From NCBI GenBank assembly GCA_038496445.1, contig JALMLS010000228.1:434001-498000 (forward strand): a stretch of DNA of 64,000 bases. The letters are read 5' to 3'. The position numbers and the translations under genes were made by a program. Origin of the DNA: Trichosphaerium sp. ATCC 40318. Its lineage: Eukaryota; Discosea; Flabellinia; Trichosidae. The notes beneath the pieces were generated by a model. It saw only the letters and a program-made list of their open reading frames with translations, had not been told where the DNA came from and ran no database searches. Of this stretch, positions 33,478 through 46,087 are shown piece by piece; position 1 is the first letter of the stretch; every line of letters starts with the position of its first letter.

Positions 33478-36400
33478 TCAGCGATATCCAGTCTGGTTCG
33501 TGTTGTCCTTGTGATAACGCTTTTCTTGTGGCCCAGAAATACGTCCATTATAATTTTCTAGACTACGTTTTATACCATGTCGTTCTAGAAGAGGTTTTTC
33601 CTGAACAGGAGTAGCTTTTTTCTGGCTTGAATTGAAAAGTCTTTCAGCGAAAGTTTGTCCTCTCTTTTTAACCTGAGATGCACCAATAGCACTAAATAAT
33701 GGACTCTCCTTGGCACCCTAGTTTTAAAATAATCAATATGGGTTCAGTTACAAGTAGAGAGTGTGGTAGTGAACAAAATGTAAAAGAACACCAATAAATT
33801 ACCTGTAGAACAATCCAAGGATCAATTCCTGTAGGATACGTGTGTAAAGCGCTGACACGCTCTTTTACAACCAGGGGTGGTAATACATGCTCTAAACGGA
33901 GTTGTATACCCTCACCAAATTTCTTTTGTTTAAAATGTTCCTACAAGAGTTTGTTAATCAAATAAAGACAAAACACGAAAAAGTCGGTAATTCCAAAAAA
34001 TTGATTGCATTTTCATAGTCACGTGGTACTCCTTTTGGAAGTATTTATGTGCACTGTTGCACATACCTTGATTTTACGTTTAATCTTATCGTTGGTAACG
34101 ACAATCTGTTTAAAACTAGCCAGCATGTCAACAAGCAGAGTAATCAATTCATCACCTAATAAAAACAAATGAGTCTAACTGAAAAGAGGCACCTGAGGTA
34201 AGGTGAGTATTTATGTTCTTTTGCGTACGTTGATTACCACCGTTATAATTAGTTACTATAGGCATAGTCAAAAGGTCCATTAGGCTAGACATGAATCTCC
34301 AAGGAAAGTCTTGTGAAATATCAGTTGGTTTGGAAGCCATCTGTCGAATACTTGGAAGTAGTATCCTTAGGTATACACAAAGAATATCTCTTTGTCTAAG
34401 AATTGAGACAAGATCTCTTTGACCTGTTATACGATGATCCTTATGTATACTATCACTTTTTATAAAAGCTTCAAGACGCGCAAGAAGACTTTCAATAAAC
34501 TTATTTAATTCAATGTCCTTAGGATGTATCTTGGTAACAACAGGTAGAACAATATCCAAGAAAGCTAAAGAGAACTGTGAGAACACATAGGAAACATCTA
34601 ACAGTTATGAGGATATTTAAATCGCATACCTCGTGCTACCATGATTGAGAGATTCTCAGGCAAGTTCGAGTCCTGAAAGCAATTCCGTTAGGCATAAATA
34701 AAGATTATGCTACTACTTACTGGTGGTCTAGGCTCATCTGTAGGTGTAGGAGGCGTCAACGGTTCGCGAAAACTGAGAGGAATCCTGGAGTTATTGAGAT
34801 GAATTTTATAATGACGATTTTAAACCGTCGAAACAATGGTAAATACGTACGATAATTGTTTAAGCCTATTTTTGAGCTGAGATTTTCCTTGGAGTAGATC
34901 ACTTGTATCTAGTATCCTCTGTGTAGCTTTAAGTATCTCAGTTGGCGCCAAAACGAGTTTATTAAGCATCCAACCAAATATTACTGAGCTGTTCGGTCGA
35001 TAAACGATCTGTTCAATCACATTAGTTCGGACTCAAAAAAAAAAAATCAAAAACTGTTTTTATGGCAACAAAAGGCAAGTAAATCGAGGATTCTAGCCCT
35101 TTCGTTAGATCCAAGAACATGACGTCATATTATATCATATTTTGAAGAAGAAAACTACGTACTCTGTACAAAATGAGCTCAATAACAGAGCGAATAGAGT
35201 TATCACTTTCTTTTAGCTCTGCATGCTTACAATTAAGTAACCACCACCAATGATCAATACATAACTGAAGTTCTAACCATGCCTTGCTAAGAGTCCATAG
35301 ATCTGCCTTATCTATTATTTTAAGTACAGCCTTAGGTCCCTCGCTTAAGACATTTTCCTTTGATAATGTAACACCAATGTCAGCGATGCTACCTGGTCGT
35401 CGTCTTGCAAACAATCTGTTATAGACAATTGGACAGTACTCTGGATTTCTTAGAATAGTCTTAAACATTTCATAAAGATAGTGTGTATCTTCTAAGCAGA
35501 GCTGACCATTCACAAATATTTTTTCAAATCTGATCTGATCAAATGCCTGAGCATGCACACCACGATTCTCGAGTTTCTCTATAGAATAAAAGCACTGAAT
35601 AAACTCCATGATGATTTTTAGATGTTGGTCGTGGGTTGTAATGTGTAGTGACCTCATTTCCTAAGACCATAAGTTGTTTATTTGCGTTTTTTCTTTGTTT
35701 TCTATTATTTCAGAAAAAAAATCAATAAAGATTAACGTACTCGGGGTGATATTATACGCCCTATGAGATCTTTATCGAATAGAACAACGCGTAAGAATAG
35801 AATATGTACAGAGAGGTTTTCCTACGATTGAAAATAAGCACAAAAAAAATAAAGTTCGTTTTCCCGCAGTACTGTAAGTAATAAGAAAATAATGAGATGT
35901 ATTCACACAAAATATTGCATTTTCCGGAAACACGTGCCTCCGCGGTTTTGAGTTTCGCTTCCAAACTTTCCATAAGTGGTAATACAATGGTAGATAAAAA
36001 ATTGTCGAAATTTACAATGCGCTTCTCGACTAATAAGACCAAAAATGTGAAAGTAGTCTTGTAGTATTCAAAATATCCGTCTTCAGGAGAAGCGCCAGGT
36101 TGCGATTCAAGTTTGCTCTTTATGGCAAGGAGTAAAGAGTCCAATAGAACCTAATTCGTATTAATCTCTACAGACAAAATGACTGATAATGAGTCTTAGT
36201 GGCCTCTTTCAACTTGATAAGCATTACGTACTTGTTCGAAAGCAGCTGGCATGTACACAAAACGAAGTTGGATGAGCAGTTCCAAAAGTAACTCCACCTT
36301 AGGCTTAAAGTGCGGAGAGCTAAATAGTTTAAGAACAAGAAGGAATCATAGATGCTCAAACGAGCGACAAAATAGAGCACGTACCCCCTTTCTTGATCTA

Positions 36401-39400
36401 GAATACCAAACAACAAGCGAACAAGACTTTGAACTGAATTTTCGCTTGATAAATAAGGACGAAACTCCTTACAAACACAAACGATAATATTGTAATGTTC
36501 CTGCAATGATTGCGCTTGTAGTGCGGACATGAGGTCATCAATAAATTTCTTGAGTCTTGATTCATCCACAACCCGTACACAGTTCGCAGACATACCAGAG
36601 AAGCTCAGAGAGTTCTAAAAAAAACGTCACAATGTTGATCATTTAAATAAATAAAGAAAAAAGCATCAACGCACGTTTCTAGAAGCTTGTGCTGATTTGA
36701 GTAGTGCATTGGATAGCTTGGTTAGCTTAGAACGTATGAATTCGACAACTGGATAACCTGAGTTTGGTACAGTGTATTTTTGTCGAAAAGTAGCAACGTA
36801 AGCTACAATATGCGCTTTTGTTGCTTGCCCAACACCGTGTTCCTGGTACTATTTTTTTAATTAGCTTATAGTTGAACAGTAGCGCTTTCCAGCCTTTATA
36901 TATACGTACTTTGTCATTTATACAACGGAAAAGCGAGTCTGTAGCGTCCAGGCAGAAAATTGTGTATTCGAATTTTCTTAGATAACTCAATATTAACACT
37001 TCATGTTGACGTGCTCCTTTCATTAACCAAAACAGTGTTTGTATCAGAGAAGGTAGATTCGAAACTGTTTCGCATATAGACACAACATAAGGTAGAACAC
37101 GAGCCCATTTTTGAGCAGTTTGTTCAATAGCCGATGATGTAAGTCCAGTTCTAAAATAACAAAGAATATCAACAAAAATAAGAAAACATGGAAACGAAAC
37201 GAACCTTTGCTCTGAAGTAAAAACCTCCTTGAGTCTCTGTAGAACCCATTCGCTTATATACATTTGGTAGTAAATAGGTACATTTGAGAGATACTCCAAA
37301 GATGCTTCACAATCGCAAGTAGGAAGACTACAGAGTTTCTAAAAAAGAAGATCAAGTCAGAATAAAATAATATTTTCATAAAAGGGCTTCTTCTTCGTAC
37401 TTCAATACAATCATTAATCTTGGAAATACCAGTAGTGATAAAATATTCATCAGATTCTTGCAAACCATATTTACTCCCTGGTTCTGCTTCCAAGTAACCT
37501 TCAAGAGCTATTCTTCGTTGTGTACGCTCATCTGTCTCTTCGAATATTGGCATGTGTAACAGATACCGTAAATGCCGTTGTGATGGCTAATAAATGTGAG
37601 AAAAGAAAGGAAGAATAAAATGATTGCGTACACTTGGTAATTCTACGTTGTTGTCCAATGGAGCAATACCACGCGAAATAAGGCTTCTGACATATTTATT
37701 ATGAGAAAACAGTCCCTTTCTTATCAATTCTCCATAAAATCGAATCATCATTTCTTCGTCTATTGAAATAACGTCAAATTTCATCCAAATCCCACTGAGA
37801 AAGTTTTTTTTTTTTCTGACTTACCTTCTACGCTTGGAACGTATGTATTAATAAAAGACATTAAGATGTCCTGTATAAATAAATCTCTAGCTTCAAGAGT
37901 TTCTGAACGCTGCTATTAAGTGTAAAAACACAAGAACACGAACTCAACCGCGAACATCATTTTTCTGTCTTCTCAAACAAAAGCAAGAAAAATAATATTA
38001 TTTTCATTACAATAATAAAATCGTACACAAGGTATTTTTGTAAGCAGTGTAGTTACTAAAAACGCTCTATTTACATTATGAACTCTATAAAAAAAAGAAA
38101 AAATTAGCTCGAAAAACCGCGAAAGCAAAAAGCTTGTAGCCTCGCTTTGTACCTCTGCGTGGTAACTACCCATTCTAATGCTGTCCATATTACTTTACCT
38201 CGTAGTTCCTAGCGTATTTAGCGGTTCACAAAGCGTTTACTACGTATTAAAGAAAACTCACTTGTGCCATTACAGAAGGCCTAGTAATAGGCTTTGTGAA
38301 TATTTCAACTACCACCATTTTGAAATCGCGCAAGCGGAAAAATTGATCCAGAAGTTCCACAACACGAGGTAAGCATCCCTTTTGGAAATGATGAGTATTG
38401 TGATACAAATATGCTGAAGTAAAAGAAAGCCACGGACATCTCTTTTTTTCGAAGTTGGAAAAAAAACTAAAACGACTTTTTTTGATTTCTACTCGTACGC
38501 GTATGGGTTGTATTGCGTGTGTGATATTTGTACGTCTGTGCTGTATATTGTAGAATAGTATTTTATCCATAAAAGCTTGGTTCGTAGCTTCTGGGTGCTA
38601 GGATAAGAGTTTAGTTTTTCAACCAACCGAAAAAACCAAAAACTCAGTTTTGTACATTAATAATATCAAGAATATCTTCACCAGTTGTTGGAGCTTCCCT
38701 CCGTACAAGAAGATGTTTTATAGAGGAGGAAAATTCGCTCAGAACGAAAATATCAGGCGCGTGCCGAATAACCTGCTGTAGTAGACTTGTAAGTATCTCC
38801 TTACGACTACGGAGTAGTTGAGGGTGACAGTTGCTTGGTCCCCTTGCCTGTACAACACGTAAGTACCAGAGAAAATCAGGTGTTAGAATTTTGTAGTGCG
38901 ATTACGCCAAAAAAAAACCAAAAATTTGATTGATGTGATGTGACGTACAATGTTCTTGTTACAGTGATCCACAATCTTTCTTAGTTCCCTTGTCTGATTT
39001 TTACCCATAAACGGTAGGTACCGTCGAAGTATAGAGCAAACAAAACACTCTTGTAAGACATCAAGCTATAGTAATTTGTGAGATTGATGTAGTTTTTTGG
39101 AGCTTTTTTTTTAGTAAAGCGCACCCCTTTTTGTAATAGTAGTACAAGAGCTAGAAACAGCGTCTCTCTATTCAATAAAAATTAGAGGAAGGTCCTAGAG
39201 TATTTTTTGCTACTTGTAGCAATGTGTAGAGTCAAAAATAAGAGTTTTTCAAATTTCCAAAGTGTATGACGTACATGTCAACTAAACCTTCATTATTTGT
39301 CCATTCAAGCAAGTGACATATATATTCAAAACGAAAAGCCAAGCTAGCTATTTTTTTATTATCAGATGAAATAGCTAAGAAGAAGTTAGTTTTTATAGTA

Positions 39401-40665
39401 AACAAGTATGAAATGAAAATAATTATTGAAACAAACCTTGAGAACTTCGCTGATATCTATTGTAATTTGTAGATCCACAACTGTCCAATAGACTTGCCAG
39501 TGATTCTTCAAGTGCCTTTGTCCATTTATGAGACGCTTTCGAATGCTTACTTCTGTTAACTGAAAGGAATTGTGAGTATTTGCAATATTACCTTTTGTTG
39601 AGCGTCTTGTGCCGTATTAAGCGCGTTTTTATCATTGAGATATACAATCTTGATAAACCAGCTCGCTCTGTTTAGAGGCACACGATATTCAAACAGTTTT
39701 GGAATCAAAGTTAGCTTCCTAAATGAGCAAAAAATCAGAAACTAACTTTCAATTTCACAATTTATCTTCTTACGGATTACTCAATTTTGGAACTTTGACA
39801 GATAACTCGTGAAGTGGTACTTTACCAGCCAATCGCCTGAACCATTGCCTTTCGAACTCATTATTTATTGCCTAGATGCAAGTAAGTAACGAAAACCCGA
39901 AAATACTAAACCGGTAATACAAAATAAATAAAAAAAAACCCATATCGAGAAAAACAGCTCACAACAACAATGTATGCATATTTTCAGCCATGTTTCTATT
40001 TTAAAAAACTTCACATCAACAATATTGTACCTTTGCGATTGGAAATAATGGTCTTTGCTTCGGGTTAGGCCAGTCACCCTGCTAAATGTTTATTTTAGCG
40101 AAAAGAAAATTTATTTGGAGAATTTGTACCGGTTTTGGCTTATTTCTATTACGTTCGCGACCTTTGAAGTACAAGCTTGTAAGACTAATAAAAGATCGAT
40201 CAGTACAAAAAAAAAATTAAAAAACTTATGGAAAATGTCAAAGTTAACAAAGCAAAACTACAGCTGCCATTGAGATCGTTATACGTACCTCGACGATAAT
40301 CTACGTTTAAAGTCTGTAAAAAGCTGTGGATTTTGTCCAAAACGCTTTCGAACGTCGCTACGTAATGAAGAGTATTCGTCCTACAGGATCGTTAACGCAA
40401 CAAACGCAAAAAAGTTAGGTTGTGGTACTTTGACAATTTTAAGCGTAACGTAACCGTTTGAAATGGCAGTACGTGTCATTGTTTGTTCATCAGCGGTTCT
40501 CGGGTCAAATGGAAAGTAATCTGGAATGCCCAATTTTGCGTTCATGGGTTGAATGTTTGGAGCTTGTTCTTCCCATTTTTGCACCGCATGCGATGCGTAG
40601 TTTCCACCGTACTGAGGGCGACTTCGCTGGCGAACAGCCGCTGGAGGGTTAGAAGGGTAGTGCAT
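33478..40665 (-). CDS. MED12: Mediator kinase-module subunit MED12
   Basis: A large gene with many exons; Mediator links transcription factors to RNA polymerase II, and MED12 activates the CDK8 module. The N-terminus carries the family signature: LGIPDYFPFDPRTADE at about residues 45-60, then GDWPNPKQRPLFPIAK, QWFRRLAGKVPLHEL and YRVPLNRASWFIKIVYL. Phase-checked exons are 40450-40665, 40289-40380, 40130-40184, 40031-40081, 39774-39871, 39592-39718 and 39437-39559. Further exons follow at about 39280-39380, 38600-38850, 36180-37560, 35100-35650 and 34150-34580. The last exon (to stop 33478-33480) encodes a Lys-rich tail (KKRGQTFAERLF). I did not resolve every seam between 39,400 and 33,800; a short frame problem remains before the exon at 39380. 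The product should be roughly 1,400-1,600 residues, short for animal MED12 but like fungal Srb8. Confidence 0.83.
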
Positions 40666-41200
40666 CGCTCTATTTGCGTGATCGCGGCGACTTGGTTGGC
40701 GGTTGTAACCTGATTTGTAAACAGTAAGGGATCGAGCGTCAATGTGACCTTTAGGGCAAACTAATGGCAGAAAATAATAGTACCATGCGACGGGGGTCTA
40801 GAGTTATGGCTCATTTGTACGCAAAGCCTCCAAGATACTTTATTTCGTTAAATCTTATCCGGAGGCCTAGATTTTACGTATGGAGTAAGGCAGAGCTTAC
40901 ATATGTTCGTGGTGTTAATAGAATTGGCTAACACGAAATTCCATCAAACAAATGGGTGTTAAACTAGATTCAACGAAAGTCATGAAATATTTGGTTGACG
41001 TCTGACAGTTAATACAAATAGAAAGACTGACTCATTGACAAGGCACACGCATGTATTTACAAGACGGTAATCTACCCAATTAGTTTTTTTTTGTCGCCTT
41101 GTTCAGAATATTTTAACGATTTCAGACCATACAATCAGACACGCTTTAAACCAAGGCGTAGCTCTTCCATATTTTGAGCTTTTCATGGTAATGCTGTCCT
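40666..41200. other. Spacer between MED12 and E2 gene
   Basis: About 535 bp that must hold the MED12 promoter and the E2 terminator. No specific signals recognised. Confidence 0.35.
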
Positions 41201-42181
41201 TTACATTTCTAAACTCCGCTGTACACACCGCCTGACGGCCTTTTTGAATTCTTTTGGCTTTTCTCGCCATTGTTTCTATGCAACATAAGCAAATAGACGG
41301 GTAAAATAAAATCCCATTTTGATTATTTCGTACTGCTGCTTCAATATTAGCTGGGGATTGGTCGTTTGGGTCTGACAACATTGAAATTACGCTGATGAGA
41401 ATAGTTTCCGCTGTACAACGTTACCACGTTATCAGAAATAGTATTTTTCATTTCTTACCTGTGTGGATTGGCAGCCACCTTTCACTAGCTTTTTCATAAC
41501 CGTACTTATCATCGCCAGGAGGATGTAAAATAGATATACACACTTCTCCGTGCTTGTAAACTAAATAGTAGTTAGTACAACTATTACATGATGACAGGTT
41601 GAATAGGCAATTGCACATACAGTATACTGTCTATACAATTTACTGTCGCTTGTACAAGAGCGAATAAAGAGCAAAGTTTTTTTCAGAATGGTATTTTTGG
41701 TTGTGGGCTCGTAGAGTACTAAAGGATGCGTGTACCATTAGGATGCCATATGTTAGTGGTGAACGTCATCTTAGGAGGCGAATCAGGGTGATTGTAGTTG
41801 AACTTGAGGATTGCATTGAACATGCCGCCTTCACTACGCAATAAAGTCAGTTTTTTTGTTTTAAAACGCTAAATCACACGACAGGCGTTATTCAGAGTTA
41901 ATTTAACAGTGTTTGAAAGCAATAATTTGTCAAAAAACGCACTACAAGGTATCAGGAGGTCCAACTATGAGTATTTGCCATTCAAATATATTAGAGTCGT
42001 CAACCAAGCCTACAGAGAAGCCCTCAACTGGATTTTTTTGTAGTTCTGTAATTGGCACTAGTAAGAAGCTTCCGCGAGTATTATTTACGCACTAACCCCT
42101 TAATTGCTTTTGTAGAATCAAAGTGGCCGTTTGAGATTTAGACTTGTAGTCTGGGTCGTTTTTACCGTCGTTCTCCGCCAT
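41201..42181 (-). CDS. UBE2G1: E2 ubiquitin-conjugating enzyme, UBE2G1/Ubc7 type
   Basis: Six exons (42097-42181, 41943-42057, 41736-41833, 41459-41560, 41334-41410, 41201-41275) give 183 residues, the normal length plus a short N-terminal extension. The core is diagnostic: KNPVEGFSVGL, IVGPPDTLYEGGMF, IWHPN, and GEVCISILHPPGDDKYGYE, with the active-site Cys and the acidic-loop insertion specific to the Ubc7/UBE2G group. SPANIEAAKQWRE follows. It transfers ubiquitin from E1 to substrates with E3s, commonly in ER-associated degradation. All seams keep the frame; intron donors include GTACGA and GTAAGA. The intron 3 region (41561-41735) is longer than average. Confidence 0.95.
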
Positions 42182-42769
42182 GTGCTTCTTTGTGGTAAAT
42201 ATTGTTTTTTTTGGTTCTGTTAAGCAGTGTTGGCAAAACGCAACGTCTTAGCAATCGATACTCAAAAACGATGCATCTGATTTAGAAACTCTGAGTTTGG
42301 GCGGTTGTCTAATTGAACGCAAACGGTCTCGTAACGCATTGACAAAAGTGTCACTTTTGTGTAACATGTCATCGACAGCGACAACTTTCAAAATATGTTT
42401 GTAAGCGCAAAACACTGTTCTCACTTAGAGTGAGCACTATTGGTACTAAATTAATTTGTACTACGACAGTGACTCTAAGAGTAATATTTCAGTGAAAGAA
42501 AAGTTAATTAATTCCAACAGAAATTTCATTTGTTTTAAAACACCATGAACTGGTTTTTAAACGTATCCAAAGCTATTGCTCGTTGATACATGCAATTCAA
42601 TGCGCCGATATCGATGCATACCTCTGTGCACTAAGTTCGTGTAAGGGTAGCTTGAAAGTAATTCGCCTTTCACGTCTTTTTATAATTCTTCTCCTTTCTG
42701 AACATTACTAGGTTTACTAGGTTTACATTTGTCTGCTACTGCTGAACAGCATTCTGCCATAAAACTACT
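42182..42769. other. Spacer between E2 and SDR genes
   Basis: About 590 bp without a recognisable gene. It includes the E2 promoter side and the 3' end of the SDR gene. Confidence 0.35.
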
Positions 42770-43921
42770 TTATTTCTTTATAAATGACTCGCAAATTGAC
42801 CACAAAGCTTCATTCTTTGCCTTGTCAGTAAATTGTAGTCTACCTTGTGATCCGACACCATTCCAGAACTTTCCTGTTTCTTTGTTAGATGAACGCACAA
42901 CATAATAAACTTACCTGTAATCCCTTCCACGTCCTTGTGCGTGGCTAAATACAATGCAATCGCTGCACCATCGGCAGGACTTTTGCCACCACCAAATCCA
43001 AGATCAGAAAGAAGCTTAAATACCGGTGTCATTATTTAACTTTTTTAGTTGGGTGATAAAATTCGTACCTTAGTGTTGCACATGCCGGGCGTCATTGTAT
43101 TCAATATAATCTTTGATCCCTGTTCTCTCAATTTCTCATTCAAAACCCAGCTGAGCATACGGTTTGCTTGCTTACTTTGTTGATAAGCTGCGTTCGCAGA
43201 GTACGTTCTTTTATCGAAGTTGAGATCATTAATATCAAACTGACCAACATAACCTTAAGACTGGTTAACAGCAATAGCTCCTATTTTGCAGTAAAAAAAC
43301 ATACTAGAGGCCACATTGACTATACGGGCATTTCCGGTCTTATTAAGCTGAGGTAGAAGAAGATTTGATAATAAAAAGTATCCCATTACGTTTGTCCCAA
43401 AAACCTTTTCAAGGCCATCAACACTACCTTGTTTTTAAGACTACAGCTTCTCTATGGACAACGTACGTAGTCTCTTTTTTATTTGCACCACCTATACCAG
43501 CATTGTTGACCAGAATGTCCAATCTATCGTACTGTTCTGAAAAGTTTTTTGCAAAGTTACGAATTGACGCTTGTGAAGAGGTGTCAAGGATCATGAGGTG
43601 TACTCTTTCTTCTGGAGCCTTTGTGGTGCCCACTGTCAATAATTAGGCAATTTAAGGCTAGATGGATAGAATTGACATGATTATTGTTCTCGTATGAGCT
43701 ACAATAGCATTTTGGTACCAAGTACGTACTTATGTCTTTAACGGCGGTTTTTCCACGGCTTTCGTTTCTACATCCTAAAATTACAGTGCCGCCCCTTGAG
43801 ACAAGTCCTGATACCAATTATCCTTGTTTACACTCAAAAAACTTGCGATACCTCTTGCAGTCTCCAAACCAACACCTTGGTTAGCTCCTGTCACGACACA
43901 TATTTTACCTGCTATGCTCAT
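42770..43921 (-). CDS. Short-chain dehydrogenase/reductase (retinol dehydrogenase-like)
   Basis: Starting at ATG 43921, the N-terminus is a Rossmann nucleotide-binding site (TGANQGVGLETARGL), followed by VILGCRN, a feature of NADP-using classical SDRs. Then come NNAG (in LDILVNNAGIGG), NVMGYFLLSNLLLPQL, the ARIVNVAS strand and the catalytic YQQSK (YxxxK). TPGM and a final exon ending IKK with TAA at 42770-42772 complete it. The order matches retinol dehydrogenase/WW-oxidoreductase-like SDRs; the substrate is unknown. At the seam near 43020-43070 the predicted acceptor leaves an in-frame stop, so one exon boundary, or a small frameshift, remains unresolved. Confidence 0.85.
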
Positions 43922-44278
43922 TGATATACGTTGGAAAAGTATCGATTTGTCGTTAAGTCAAATGCCAGAGATGCTACAAAATAAAAAAAAACTCTTACAG
44001 ACGATACATGATAAAAAAAGAGCAGTAGAAGAGGAAATACACACTTAGAGGAGCTACAAAAAAGAAAGTCAATTAATAGAGAACTTTGACAAGTGCTCTG
44101 ACAATAAATGCGAATAAATCAATCACCTTTTCTTGTAAGTATTCGAGTAAATTGCTTGCGCTTTTAATAGCTATTTGTTGTTTATAATTATTTAAGCCAA
44201 CTGTGTGGCTGAAATGTCGTTTATTTGGTTGTGTTTTGATTGCTTGAATCTAAAAGATGTATGTCTCCCCTTTGTTGC
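43922..44278. other. Spacer between SDR and LPMO-like genes
   Basis: About 360 bp, AT-rich, no gene recognised. Confidence 0.3.
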
Positions 44279-46087
44279 TTACGATGTACCTTGATCAAGT
44301 GTCCATATATTCCAATGTTGGGCATTATTCCCAGGAACTCTTGCTCTGCATCCGTTACAGCAACTTTGTTTTCTTACACAGAAGCAATGAACTGCTGTTT
44401 GGTCTCCATGAGTTTGCCATGGAAGGTCTTGTGTGATAATTTCATTAGTACAATCCGGATCTTCTAAAGCAACAGCAGCGCATTCTCCACTGTAAAACCA
44501 TTGGTTCCAGATACCTGCACGTCCTCTGATGAGTAATTTTTTGTGACATCTACTTTCAGCGCCATTGTTACACGAATGGTGCTGTCTGCCGCCTCCAAGG
44601 TTTTCCCAGTAGTTGTTGAACCCATCACAATACTTACCAGCTTCTTTGATTATAAGTTGAGGAGGATTGAATGGAGGTGTATCAATCTTTGGTTCCAAGT
44701 CACAATTTCTGCAATCATCCGTCATTGGCCACTTGGGTATACGAGTAACATTTTTGTTAAGATTTGCAGAGTCACAAGAAATGCATTTGTCACCATGTCT
44801 CCATGGGATATCTTGATGTTGTGGTGGAATTACGTAACCAGGGAAGAGACGTCCAGATCCTCTCAAATAGCATGTTGAGTGATATGCTGGATCACCAGCA
44901 TGTACGACTTCTGTAGTTCCAAATGTCTCCGAAGGCAAACGAGCGCGTACTGTAAAGCAAACATCAGCGTTACTACCTGCATTGCCAAGGTTTACTACAA
45001 TGTCTTTGCATAATTGAGGTAGAAGATTAGCTTGTCCGTTGTACTGGTTTGGTTCACTAAATCTTGGCATGACAACAAATCCTTGACAACCAGGTTTTCT
45101 GCCTGTACATAATTTTTCGCATACACTGAGGTCATTGTAAACTCTGTGACAGTCTATGAATCAAAGTAAGAAATACAACGAAGGATGTTAGAGGAAAAAA
45201 CAAACTAACATACCAAAAACTTCACGATAATCAGGAAAGAAACAGTGATCGACACGTCTAAAAATCAAAATAGTCAACACCAATAAACAACAGTGTTGAG
45301 AAAAAACAAAGAAAAGCACGTGGAATACAAAAGGTAAAAAAACTGCTTACGTGAAACCGCCGTCAGGGTTAACCAAACCATAGATGTCTTGGACTTGTCT
45401 GTTGACGTAATCAACATCAACGCAATCCCTATATCCTCTCCATTGCCATTGTATAACGTAAGAACCAAAATCAGATCCTGAAGGAATGGAAAGTCTAACC
45501 ATATCGGAATCTTGAGGTCTGTGCGCAAAGTGATCAAACTTGAAAATACCTTTTACAAAAGGCATTTTACTGTTTGTGTATTCGCAATAATTCCTCAATT
45601 CAAGGTCATCCTTGTACCCAAACAATGTAGCATCATCTCTCCATACACCAAAGGCTGATGGACGAGGGATAAAATTAGGAGAAGAACGAGGGATTTCTCC
45701 GCTGTAGTATTGAAGGAACGGATCGAACCCAGCATTCCGAGCTTGGAACTGTCTGTGATAAACAGGCAAGTCTTTGCAAGCACTGTTTGGTGCCTCGTTC
45801 AGGTACACCTCCATTGAAGCGAAAGAAACTTCTCTAAGCCGTGGTTCATCTTCTGCTTTGACTATAACATAGTATGATGGTTGAGTGTGACCTACAGACC
45901 ACTCAATCTCGAATGGCTGTCCCGGACCAACTTGAACATGTGGAGAGCCTTGTATTCTTGCTGGGCATGGAGTTTGTGTACTTGCTATATCTTTACTTCT
46001 TCCTAGTCCTTGCCAGTTATGGGCGCGAATTGTTGGTAACGAAACTAAAGCAATAACACAGAGAGCCAATACCATTGAAGTTGTCAT
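44279..46087 (-). CDS. Secreted LPMO-like copper protein with Cys-rich C-terminus
   Basis: Read from ATG 46087, three exons (45351-46087, 45214-45257, 44279-45153) give 551 residues. A signal peptide (MTTSMVLALCVIALVSLP...) should be cut after IRA, leaving His as the new first residue (HNWQGLGR). A second His lies in WSVGHTQPSYYVIV. A strand FGSYVIQWQWRGYRDCVDV with Trp, Tyr and Asp/Cys follows. An N-terminal His plus a second His is the histidine brace of lytic polysaccharide monooxygenases, copper enzymes that oxidise cellulose or chitin. The exact AA family is not clear. The C-terminal third is Cys-rich (CHRVYNDLSVCEKLC..., CNNGAESRCHKK). The first exon is open upstream into the Reeler gene without any stop. 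Confidence 0.6.
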
